This document shows, piece after piece, positions 34,133 to 40,996 of a stretch of DNA of 64,000 nucleotides; the first letter of the stretch is position 1; each line of letters opens with the position of its first letter. The stretch is from positions 1 to 64,000 of the forward strand of contig NZ_JAMFLH010000001.1 in assembly GCF_023501975.1 (NCBI RefSeq), given 5' to 3'. The notes under the pieces were generated by a model. That model was not told the origin of the DNA, searched no databases, and saw only the letters and a program-made list of their open reading frames with translations. Source of the DNA: Altererythrobacter sp. KTW20L. GTDB lineage: Bacteria > Pseudomonadota > Alphaproteobacteria > Sphingomonadales > Sphingomonadaceae. The position numbers and the translations under genes were made by a program.

Positions 34133-35731
34133 TCAGATCTGGATATCGGTGGGGCGCTTGGCGCGCAGCCAGTTGGCAGTCCACATGCGGGTCATCGTCA
34201 CGGCGGTGAACACGCTGGTGAACAGGCCGATCAGCAGCACCACGGCAAAGCCGCGCACCGGGCCGGAGCCGAAGGTGAACAGCAGGACACCGGCAATGAA
34301 GTTGGTGGCATTGGCGTCATAGATGGCGCGGCTGGCCTCGCGGTAGCCGTTCTCCACCGCCGCCACCACGCGGCGGCCGCGTTTTCGCTCCTCGCGGATG
34401 CGTTCGTTGATCAGCACGTTGGCGTCTACCGCCGCGCCGATGGTGAGGACGAAACCGGCGATGCCCGGCAGGGTCAGTGTGGTGCTGAATGCCGCCATGA
34501 TGCCCAAAATCATCAGCACGTTGATGGCCAGCGCCGCCGTAGCGTAAATCCCGAAACGGCCATAGACCAGGATCATCAGCACGATCACCAGCAGGGTGCC
34601 CACGCCCATGGCCATGGTGCCGCTCCTGATCGAGGCGGCGCCAAGATCGGGCCCGACGGTGCGTTCTTCTATCACGGTCAGGTCCACCGGCAGCGCGCCC
34701 GATGCCAGCGCCCGCGCCAGCGAGGTTGCCTGCTGCAGGCTGAATCCGCCCGTAATCTGGGATGAACCACCGTATATCGGCTGGAGGATGCGCGGAGCGG
34801 ACAACACCTCGCCATCGAGGATGATGGCGAACTGCTGGCCCACGTTCTCGGTCGTCAACCGGGCGAAACGTTCAGCGCCCACACTGTCGAACGTGATCGA
34901 AACTGCCGGCGTATTGTCGTCCGGATTGAATGTCTGGCTTGCATCGACCAGCGAATCGCCGCGCACACCGCCAAGGCGCCGCACCGCGATAACTTGGCCG
35001 GCATAGTCGCCGCCGGGCGCGCCGGGCACCAGCTCGCTGCCTGCACGCGGGATGCCGCTCTCGATCTGGGCCGGAGTGGCCTGGGTATCGAGCATCTTGA
35101 ATTCGAGCCGCGCGGTCTGGCCCAGCAGGTCTTTCAGTTCGTCGGGATCGGTCAGGCCGGGGACCTGCACCACGATGCGGGTATCGCCCTGGCGGATGAT
35201 CGTCGGCTCGCGCGTGCCGAGCGAATCGATACGGCGGCGGACCACGTCGGTCGCGCTGTCCATGGCCGTGGTGACGGCGTTGTCGATGCCGCTCTGGGTC
35301 GGCGTGAGGACCAGCCGGGTGTTGCCGTCGAGGAATTCGAGATCCCATTCGCTGACCAGGCCCGTGCCCATCAGCGGCAGGATCGCCTCGCGTGCGGCAT
35401 CGACCTGCGAGGGATCGTCCAGCCTGATAGTCAGCCTGCCGCCCGCCGTGGATACATCGCCAAAGCCGATGTCTTCCCGCGCGTTGTCGAGCGCGCTGCG
35501 CACCGCCTCTTCCATGTTCTCGAGCCGCTGGGCGCCCACCTGCGAGCTGTCCGCTTCGAGCAGGATATGGCTGCCGCCGGCAAGGTCGAGGCCGAGGTTG
35601 ACCGTCTGGCTGGGCAGCATATCCGGCCAGCGCAGATTGGTGAGCGAAGCCAGAGACGGCAGCGCCAGGGCCACCGTGAAAATGGTGATGGCCCAGAGGA
35701 AGTTGCGCTTCCAGAGCGGAAAGTCGAGCAT
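34133..35731 (-). CDS. secD: Protein translocase subunit SecD
   Basis: A 532-residue protein with TM1 at the N terminus (NFLWAITIFTVALALPSL), the GLDLAGGSHILLE motif, the large periplasmic P1 region and six TM helices. The last block includes GAAVDANVLINERIREERKR. The length and motifs are standard. It lies 13 bases after yajC and 16 bases before secF. Confidence 0.95.
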   Translation of the reverse strand: MLDFPLWKRNFLWAITIFTVALALPSLASLTNLRWPDMLPSQTVNLGLDLAGGSHILLEADSSQVGAQRLENMEEAVRSALDNAREDIGFGDVSTAGGRLTIRLDDPSQVDAAREAILPLMGTGLVSEWDLEFLDGNTRLVLTPTQSGIDNAVTTAMDSATDVVRRRIDSLGTREPTIIRQGDTRIVVQVPGLTDPDELKDLLGQTARLEFKMLDTQATPAQIESGIPRAGSELVPGAPGGDYAGQVIAVRRLGGVRGDSLVDASQTFNPDDNTPAVSITFDSVGAERFARLTTENVGQQFAIILDGEVLSAPRILQPIYGGSSQITGGFSLQQATSLARALASGALPVDLTVIEERTVGPDLGAASIRSGTMAMGVGTLLVIVLMILVYGRFGIYATAALAINVLMILGIMAAFSTTLTLPGIAGFVLTIGAAVDANVLINERIREERKRGRRVVAAVENGYREASRAIYDANATNFIAGVLLFTFGSGPVRGFAVVLLIGLFTSVFTAVTMTRMWTANWLRAKRPTDIQI

Positions 35732-35744
35732 GGGTGCTGTTCGA

Positions 35745-36062
35745 TCAGTCGTTGGCGGCAGTGCCGCCGGGCGCGATCACATCGCCCAGCATCGACTTGA
35801 CCACCTTGACCTTCACGCCTTGCGCGATTTCGGCCTCGATATATTCGTCGTCCACCTTGGTAACCTTGGCGACGATTCCGCTCGACGTGACGATCTGGTC
35901 GCCCCGCTTGACCGCTGCCACCTTGGCGCGATGGGCCTTCTGCTGCTTCATCTGCGGGCGGATGATCAGAAACCAGAAGATCAGCACCATGCCGATGATC
36001 GGAATGAAGCCGATCAGGCCCTGGCCTGCTGAACCGGAACCGGCGGCGAGAAAATCAAGCAT
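35745..36062 (-). CDS. yajC: Preprotein translocase subunit YajC
   Basis: A 105-residue protein with a single TM helix (GFIPIIGMVLIFWFLII), then RPQMKQQKAHRAKVAAVKRG and DQIVTSSGIVAKVTKVDDE, the family pattern. It is first gene of the Sec accessory operon. The promoter should lie in 36063-36248, upstream on the minus strand. Confidence 0.95.
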   Translation of the reverse strand: MLDFLAAGSGSAGQGLIGFIPIIGMVLIFWFLIIRPQMKQQKAHRAKVAAVKRGDQIVTSSGIVAKVTKVDDEYIEAEIAQGVKVKVVKSMLGDVIAPGGTAAND

Positions 36063-36248
36063 GGTAATGCCCCATCAGGAATGTGACGCGCGAAGCGTGG
36101 TAAATGGCCGTTTATCGCGCGGGTTCAAGCCCTCCCCGGCCCGGTACCGTCGATATCGCAGCGCGACTAGCAGCATTGTCCTGCAAGGGCAATCGACCGG
36201 CTTGCCAACCTGCCAAGGGGTGCCTATAGGCCCGCACTCCACTGGATA

Positions 36249-36325
36249 CGGGACGTAGCGCAGCCTGGTAGCGCATCACACTGGGGGTGTGGGGGTCGCA
36301 GGTTCGAATCCTGTCGTCCCGACCA
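36249..36325 (+). tRNA. tRNA-Pro (GGG)
   Basis: A 77-base tRNA with acceptor stem CGGGACG/CGTCCCG, anticodon loop CTGGGGG (anticodon GGG), T-arm GGTTCGAATCC and encoded CCA. A second proline tRNA with anticodon TGG is at 52016-52092. Confidence 0.95.
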
Positions 36326-36381
36326 GTGGAATTACCCTCTCAAGCCTTTCTGCACCCCCCTGACGGCGAGCGCGACGCTCG

Positions 36382-37632
36382 TCAGTCGCGGGTCGCGTCG
36401 AAGGCGAATTCCACCCGCACCGATGGCGCGAGGCCTGCGGCGTTCTCGCCCGTGCCCACGCCGAACCCCGTGCGGTCCACCGTGGCACTGCCGCTGACTG
36501 CCCGCGTCGCCCCGCTGCCCGACAGGGTGAAAGTGATCGCCTGCGACCGGCTCGCCCCCTTCAATGACAGCGTGCCATTGGCACGATAGGAATTGGCGCC
36601 GGTTCTCGTCACATTGGTGGAGCGGAACGTGGCCGTGGGATTGGCCGAAATGCCAAAGAAATCACCGCCTGCCAGCATGGTGTCCTGCGTCGCATCCCCC
36701 AGTGTCGCGCTGCCAAGTTCGATCTCGATGCGGATGTCCGCGCCTGCCGGATTTTCCGGGTCCATCGTGATCGACCCATCCCACCGGCGGAAGCTGCCGC
36801 GCATGGCGGTGCCGGCATTGTCGGCCACGAAGCGCAGCGAGCCGCCAGGCTGGATCGACCACGATGGCGGCGGACCGGCGGGTTCGTCGGGTTCTGCCGC
36901 TTCTTCGGTCTCCTCGACGACTTCCTCGGTGGCTTCGGGTTCCTCGACTGCCGCTGCTTCGTCCGTCGAGGCACTATCGGGGGCAACGGCGGCGATATCC
37001 TGTTCAACAGGCTCAGATCCTTCCTCGTGTCCCGGCAGGATGGCGAAGGTCACCGCCCCCACCAGCAGGACCACGCCAAACAGCACCATGCCCGCCTTGG
37101 CCGAGCCACCCGGTGACATCCGCGCCAACACCCCGTCGCGCATCAGCAGGTGATGCTTCATCGCTCCCGCAACGTGCAGCGCGAACAGGGCAAGGCCGAT
37201 CCAGGCCATCAGCCAATGGGCATTCTCGAAGTTCTCGGCCAGAGCCGGATCAAGGGGCAGGTGCGGCAGGGGGACAAGGCCGAACAGCACCGTCGGCACC
37301 TGGATCGGCGAGGTGGAAACCAGCGCCCAGCCGGTCAGCGGGGCGAGGATCATGAAGGCATAGAGCCCGAAGTGGACCGCGCCCGCGAGGAACCCGTTGA
37401 ACCCGCGCTCCACAGGCGGCGGCGGCCGGTGGGTCAGCCGCCAGCCGATCCGCACCAGGGTGAAGACCAGGATGGTGATGCCAAGGCTCTTGTGGAACTG
37501 GAACAGGGCGAACCCGCTGGCATCACGTGGCATGCCGAAACCGATGGCCAGGACCAGCGCCAGCGCGGCCGCGATGATCCAGTGCAGCAGGATCGCCCCG
37601 CGGCTGTACCGTTCAGCAGCTTGTCCGATCAT
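36382..37632 (-). CDS. Cytochrome b561-YceI fusion
   Basis: A 416-residue protein. Residues 1 to about 185 are a cytochrome b561 domain with four TM helices and paired haem-ligand histidines (ILLHWIIAAALAL, LFQFHKSLGITIL, LFALHVAGAMKHHLL). A further TM helix and an acidic Glu/Ala-rich periplasmic linker (about 215-250) follow. The YceI domain fills the C terminus (FRRWDGSITMDPENPAGADI, FGISANPTATFRSTNVT). b561 moves electrons from quinol and YceI binds polyisoprenoid lipids, so the fusion suggests a quinol-linked periplasmic function. YceI and b561 genes are often neighbours; here they are one protein. Confidence 0.9.
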   Translation of the reverse strand: MIGQAAERYSRGAILLHWIIAAALALVLAIGFGMPRDASGFALFQFHKSLGITILVFTLVRIGWRLTHRPPPPVERGFNGFLAGAVHFGLYAFMILAPLTGWALVSTSPIQVPTVLFGLVPLPHLPLDPALAENFENAHWLMAWIGLALFALHVAGAMKHHLLMRDGVLARMSPGGSAKAGMVLFGVVLLVGAVTFAILPGHEEGSEPVEQDIAAVAPDSASTDEAAAVEEPEATEEVVEETEEAAEPDEPAGPPPSWSIQPGGSLRFVADNAGTAMRGSFRRWDGSITMDPENPAGADIRIEIELGSATLGDATQDTMLAGGDFFGISANPTATFRSTNVTRTGANSYRANGTLSLKGASRSQAITFTLSGSGATRAVSGSATVDRTGFGVGTGENAAGLAPSVRVEFAFDATRD

Positions 37633-37664
37633 CGAAACCTCTTGAATAGCGCGTTGTCGTTCAA

Positions 37665-38204
37665 TCAGCTGTTATCAGCCGCAAGGGCCTGTTCCGCCAG
37701 CACTTCGGCGCGGGTTATCATCTGTTCGATTACCCGGCGCGCGGCTGCCAGGTCGTCAGGCGCTATATCTTCGGTGAGAAATTCGTCGCGCTGGATCGCC
37801 AGCTCGACCATCCGGGCCTGAAGCGCCTTCCCGCCTTCGGCCAGCCCGATCTCGATTCCCGGACCGCCGGGCTTGCGCCTGCGGGTCATCAGCCCGCGCT
37901 CGACCAGGTTCTTCACCGCGCGGCTCAACTGCCCGCGATCCTGCATCAGCAGTTCAGCGAGGCCGTTGAGCGACAGCGGCGCGTGTTCGTGCATCTGCGA
38001 CATGATTCGCCATTCGATCTCGGTCAGGTCGAACAGGCGGCGCTGGTTGTAGATCGTGCTGCGGCGCATGATGCTGAACAGCACGACCATGCGCATCGAC
38101 AGCAGTTCGGCCAGCGGACCGCTGCGCTTGCCGCTTAATTGACGGCGCATTTCATCGATCGAGCGCAAAGGCCCGCCGGTTTTGCTGGTGCTGTCGTCAG
38201 CCAA
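37665..38204 (-). CDS. MarR-family transcriptional regulator
   Basis: A MarR winged helix: RRLFDLTEIEWRIMSQMHEH, LAELLMQDRGQLSRAVKNLV and RGLMTRRRKPG. The start is uncertain. A TTG at 38204 (179 residues) fits the family length, and an ATG at 38150 gives a shorter form. It lies downstream of the DUF6152/receptor operon on the same strand and may regulate it or the adjacent b561-YceI gene. This is inferred from position. Confidence 0.8.
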   Translation of the reverse strand: MADDSTSKTGGPLRSIDEMRRQLSGKRSGPLAELLSMRMVVLFSIMRRSTIYNQRRLFDLTEIEWRIMSQMHEHAPLSLNGLAELLMQDRGQLSRAVKNLVERGLMTRRRKPGGPGIEIGLAEGGKALQARMVELAIQRDEFLTEDIAPDDLAAARRVIEQMITRAEVLAEQALAADNS

Positions 38205-38296
38205 TCTGCGTGCCCTTCCGCACCCGCATTCCCCAAGGTCCTTCGCGCCATCCTTAACGCCTGTCGCGCGAAAAACCAGTGCGGCTCCGGCTGGCT

Positions 38297-39121
38297 TCAA
38301 AGATAGAGTGTCTCGCCGTCCTCGTTCACCGGGTTGCGATCGTTCTCGGCGCACTGGAACTCGATCAGCGCGCCGTGCCGGTCGCGCCGGTAGCTGACGG
38401 TGACGACATAGGGTTCGGAAAACGCCAGCGGATCCGTCATGGTCATTTCGTTGACCAGCACGTCCGCATTGTCGGGCGATAGGAAAATACGTTCGACCAG
38501 CCGGAACTGGTCAGAATGCTTGCCCCCCTCGCCCACTTCGAGCTGATCCGAGATGCCGATGGTATCGACTACCAGTGTCTCGCCCTCCCAGTGGCCGATC
38601 GAATGGCCGTGGAAGCTGGGGGTCAACTCCTCCAGATCGGGGTGGGTGCGGCCATCCATCCAGATGGTGCGGGTCTGCATCCATGCTTCCTGGTTGATCG
38701 TCAACCGGCCCGGGGTGAACAGGAATTCGTAGGGGTACTGCGCCAGCTGCATGATGCGCGGGAGGCCCGGCGGGCTGCAGTTGGACCGGCTGCGCAACTC
38801 CACCCCGTCGTTATCCAGCACCTGCTGGCGCCAGCGTTCCCACTGGGCAAGGTATTCGCCCTTCAGCGGCAGAGTGGGTGCGCGGGCCAAGGACGGATCA
38901 CCGCGGATGAGAAACCAGATGCCGCCCCAGTCGGGCAGCTGGTCCAGCTCGTGATAGCGGCCCTTGGCGAACCCGGCACTGTTTTCCGGCGCGGTGATGC
39001 CTTCTGGCAGCGGCGACGAGGTCGGCGTGCCGATCTGCGCGTGAGCAACAGAGCCGGCAACAGTTCCGGCGAACAGGGCCGTTCCGGCGAGAAGGGCGAG
39101 CGCCTTGAAGGAGAGCGCCAC
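38297..39121 (-). CDS. Secreted 'GHWEGxTLVV' family protein A
   Basis: A 274-residue protein with a signal peptide (ALLAGTALFAGTVAGSVAHA). Conserved features shared with two other proteins in this window are a Cys-x-Pro-Pro-Gly (NCSPPGLPRIM), RTIWMDGRTH, GHSIGHWEGETLVVDT, RLVERIFLS and a C-terminal Cys (FQCAEND). The two cysteines could form a disulfide. No enzyme motif is visible, and a beta-rich periplasmic binding fold is plausible. It is last in an operon after the receptor, paralogue B and two DUF6152 genes, two bases downstream of the nearest one. Confidence 0.7.
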   Translation of the reverse strand: MALSFKALALLAGTALFAGTVAGSVAHAQIGTPTSSPLPEGITAPENSAGFAKGRYHELDQLPDWGGIWFLIRGDPSLARAPTLPLKGEYLAQWERWRQQVLDNDGVELRSRSNCSPPGLPRIMQLAQYPYEFLFTPGRLTINQEAWMQTRTIWMDGRTHPDLEELTPSFHGHSIGHWEGETLVVDTIGISDQLEVGEGGKHSDQFRLVERIFLSPDNADVLVNEMTMTDPLAFSEPYVVTVSYRRDRHGALIEFQCAENDRNPVNEDGETLYL

Positions 39122-39123
39122 GT

Positions 39124-39498
39124 TCAGCCGACCTCCCCGAAGGTTGTGCCATCGGCCTTGCGGACGCCCGCATAGGCCGCGCCTTTCGCACCACTGCGCA
39201 GCGGATGGACATAGAGCTCCACCCGTTCACCCTGCCGCAGTGTGGTTCGTGTCCAGCCATCCTGCGCCAGGTTGTTGGGGCTGGTCATTTCGATTGACCA
39301 TATCTCGGTCTGGTCACCTGCGGGGACGGTCACGCGGATGAAAGCGTGCGGGTTTTGCCAGCGGAACTGCGTTACCGTGGCATCCAGCCGGATGGTGCGC
39401 TGCATGTCGAACATCGAATAGGAATGGTGGGCAGCGGCAGGAACCGCCAGCGGGGCGGCGAGCAATGCGGCCAGCGCCATTTTCTGAAGCAGTTTCAT
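39124..39498 (-). CDS. DUF6152-type small periplasmic protein 1
   Basis: A 124-residue protein. Its signal peptide ends PLAVPAAA, so the predicted mature N terminus is HHSYSMFDM. The core has FRWQNPHAFIRVTV, WSIEMTSPNNLAQDGWTR and LRQGERVELYVHPLRSG. Two other copies in this window share the mature HHS start and the NPHA motif. That pattern could form a histidine-brace copper site, as in CopC or LPMO-like proteins, but this is inference. It lies 21 bases downstream of the second DUF6152 gene in the same operon. Confidence 0.75.
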   Translation of the reverse strand: MKLLQKMALAALLAAPLAVPAAAHHSYSMFDMQRTIRLDATVTQFRWQNPHAFIRVTVPAGDQTEIWSIEMTSPNNLAQDGWTRTTLRQGERVELYVHPLRSGAKGAAYAGVRKADGTTFGEVG

Positions 39499-39519
39499 CG
39501 GTCTATCTCCCCCGATCGG

Positions 39520-39945
39520 TCAGAATTGCGGAACATTGATCGGCTGCCCGTTCTTGGGCAATCCGGAATCGAGCACGGAGCCATCGGCCTTGCGCAGGTC
39601 GAGGAACAGGCCGCCCGTGGCGCCATCGCGCAAGGGGTTCATGCGCAAGGATATCCGCTCGCCCGGACGCAGCGAATTGCGCCGCCAGCCTTGCCGCGTG
39701 AGGTTGTTCGGGCTGTTCAGCTCGATCGACCAGGTGCGCGTTTCATTGCCCTGCCGCACGTCCAGTTCGATGAAGGCGTGGGGGTTGGTCCACTGGAACT
39801 GCCGCACCGTGCCTTCCAGCGTCATGATCTCGCGCTGGTTGAACATGGCAAAGCTGTGGTGCGAAGCGGCCGGCATGGCCAGCATGGCAACCGCGCCAAG
39901 GCCTGCCGCAGCACCTGCTGCTGCCAGGACAGTTTTCCTAATCAT
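39520..39945 (-). CDS. DUF6152-type small periplasmic protein 2
   Basis: A 141-residue protein starting MIRKTVLAAAGAAAGLG. Signal cleavage after LAMPAAS would leave HHSFAMFNQ as the mature N terminus. The family core is FQWTNPHAFIELDV, TWSIELNSPNNLTRQGWRR and LRPGERISLRMNPLRDG. It overlaps the end of paralogue B by eight bases, so the pair is translationally coupled. It is a tandem partner of the next gene, which suggests duplication and perhaps heterodimers. Confidence 0.75.
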   Translation of the reverse strand: MIRKTVLAAAGAAAGLGAVAMLAMPAASHHSFAMFNQREIMTLEGTVRQFQWTNPHAFIELDVRQGNETRTWSIELNSPNNLTRQGWRRNSLRPGERISLRMNPLRDGATGGLFLDLRKADGSVLDSGLPKNGQPINVPQF

Positions 39946-40867
39946 CTGAAATCCCTTCCACATTGCTCTGCCCGCGCTCTTCCGCCGCGTCCCGGCCCAG
40001 GTTGGTCCCTGGCAGGTTCTCGTTATAGGCGAGGATACAATTGCTCTCGTTGATGTCGGTATAGTCCTGCCGGCCGAAGCGTTTGGTCGACTTCCATTCG
40101 CCTTCCCACAGGTCTGGATCCGTCAGGGTATATTCCACCTCCATGACCATGCCGTCTTCCAGCAGGCGGATGCGTTCGACGATCTCGGTATCGAACGACA
40201 TCGGGATGCCGTGGTCGATCCAGTGGTGGTCAGCTTCGAAATAGCGCGTGTGGACAACCAGGGTATCGCCTTCGAAGTGGCCGATGCTTTCGCCGTTGTA
40301 GCCCGGCACGACCAGGTTGGGATCGGTGAAATCACGCCCGTCGAGGAAGATCGTGCGAACCGAATTGTTGAAGCCGGAAATCATGTAAATTGCGGTCGGC
40401 AGCTGGATGAAAGCGTGCGGCCAGACGCGCGTCATGATCATGGGCATGCCCGGCGGAAAGCACTGGCCGATGGAATCGCGGTACGTCTCACCCCGCGCCT
40501 GGGCCTTGGGCGCCTCGATCAGCGCCTCGATGCCCTCTGGCCCGAACTGCGGATAGGGTGGGCCGAACAGGTAATGGTTAAACCCTTCGGACAGGTCGAT
40601 GAACCAGGTACCGGTGAGGTTGATCGGCGCGGGCGGACGCTCGGCATTGAGATTGGCCGGAGCCAGCGCGCCCAGGTAACCCGGATGCTTGGGTACCATA
40701 CCCGCCAGCCGCTCGGCGCTGAGGGGCGTATATTCGCGCACGATCTCGGGCTGTTGCGGGGTTTCGTCCTGCGCATAGGCAGGGACAGCCGACAGGCCGA
40801 GGCCGACGAGCAGGGCCGTGGCGGCAGCAGTGACTGCTCGGGGTGGTAAAAGGTTTCTCGGCATCAC
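39938..40867 (-). CDS. Secreted 'GHWEGxTLVV' family protein B
   Basis: A 309-residue protein with a signal peptide (AATALLVGLGLSAVPAYA). It shares the family block: QCFPPGMPMIM, RTIFLDGRDF, GESIGHFEGDTLVVHT, EIVERIRLLED and a C-terminal Cys (ESNCILAYNEN). The N-terminal half is longer than in A and C. It begins 129 bases after the TonB-dependent receptor stop and overlaps DUF6152 protein 2. The order receptor - B - DUF6152 - DUF6152 - A suggests one periplasmic uptake or sensing unit. Confidence 0.7.
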   Translation of the reverse strand: MMPRNLLPPRAVTAAATALLVGLGLSAVPAYAQDETPQQPEIVREYTPLSAERLAGMVPKHPGYLGALAPANLNAERPPAPINLTGTWFIDLSEGFNHYLFGPPYPQFGPEGIEALIEAPKAQARGETYRDSIGQCFPPGMPMIMTRVWPHAFIQLPTAIYMISGFNNSVRTIFLDGRDFTDPNLVVPGYNGESIGHFEGDTLVVHTRYFEADHHWIDHGIPMSFDTEIVERIRLLEDGMVMEVEYTLTDPDLWEGEWKSTKRFGRQDYTDINESNCILAYNENLPGTNLGRDAAEERGQSNVEGISDD

Positions 40868-40996
40868 TCTCTCAGGCTCCCGGATAGTTTTTTGACTAAG
40901 TCAAAAAGGATGAAGGCCACATGAACATGGAGTCAACAACATCCTCTTTCTGGCATCCCGCCCCCAATCCTTGCGACTGGGGGCGGGTGCAGTTTA

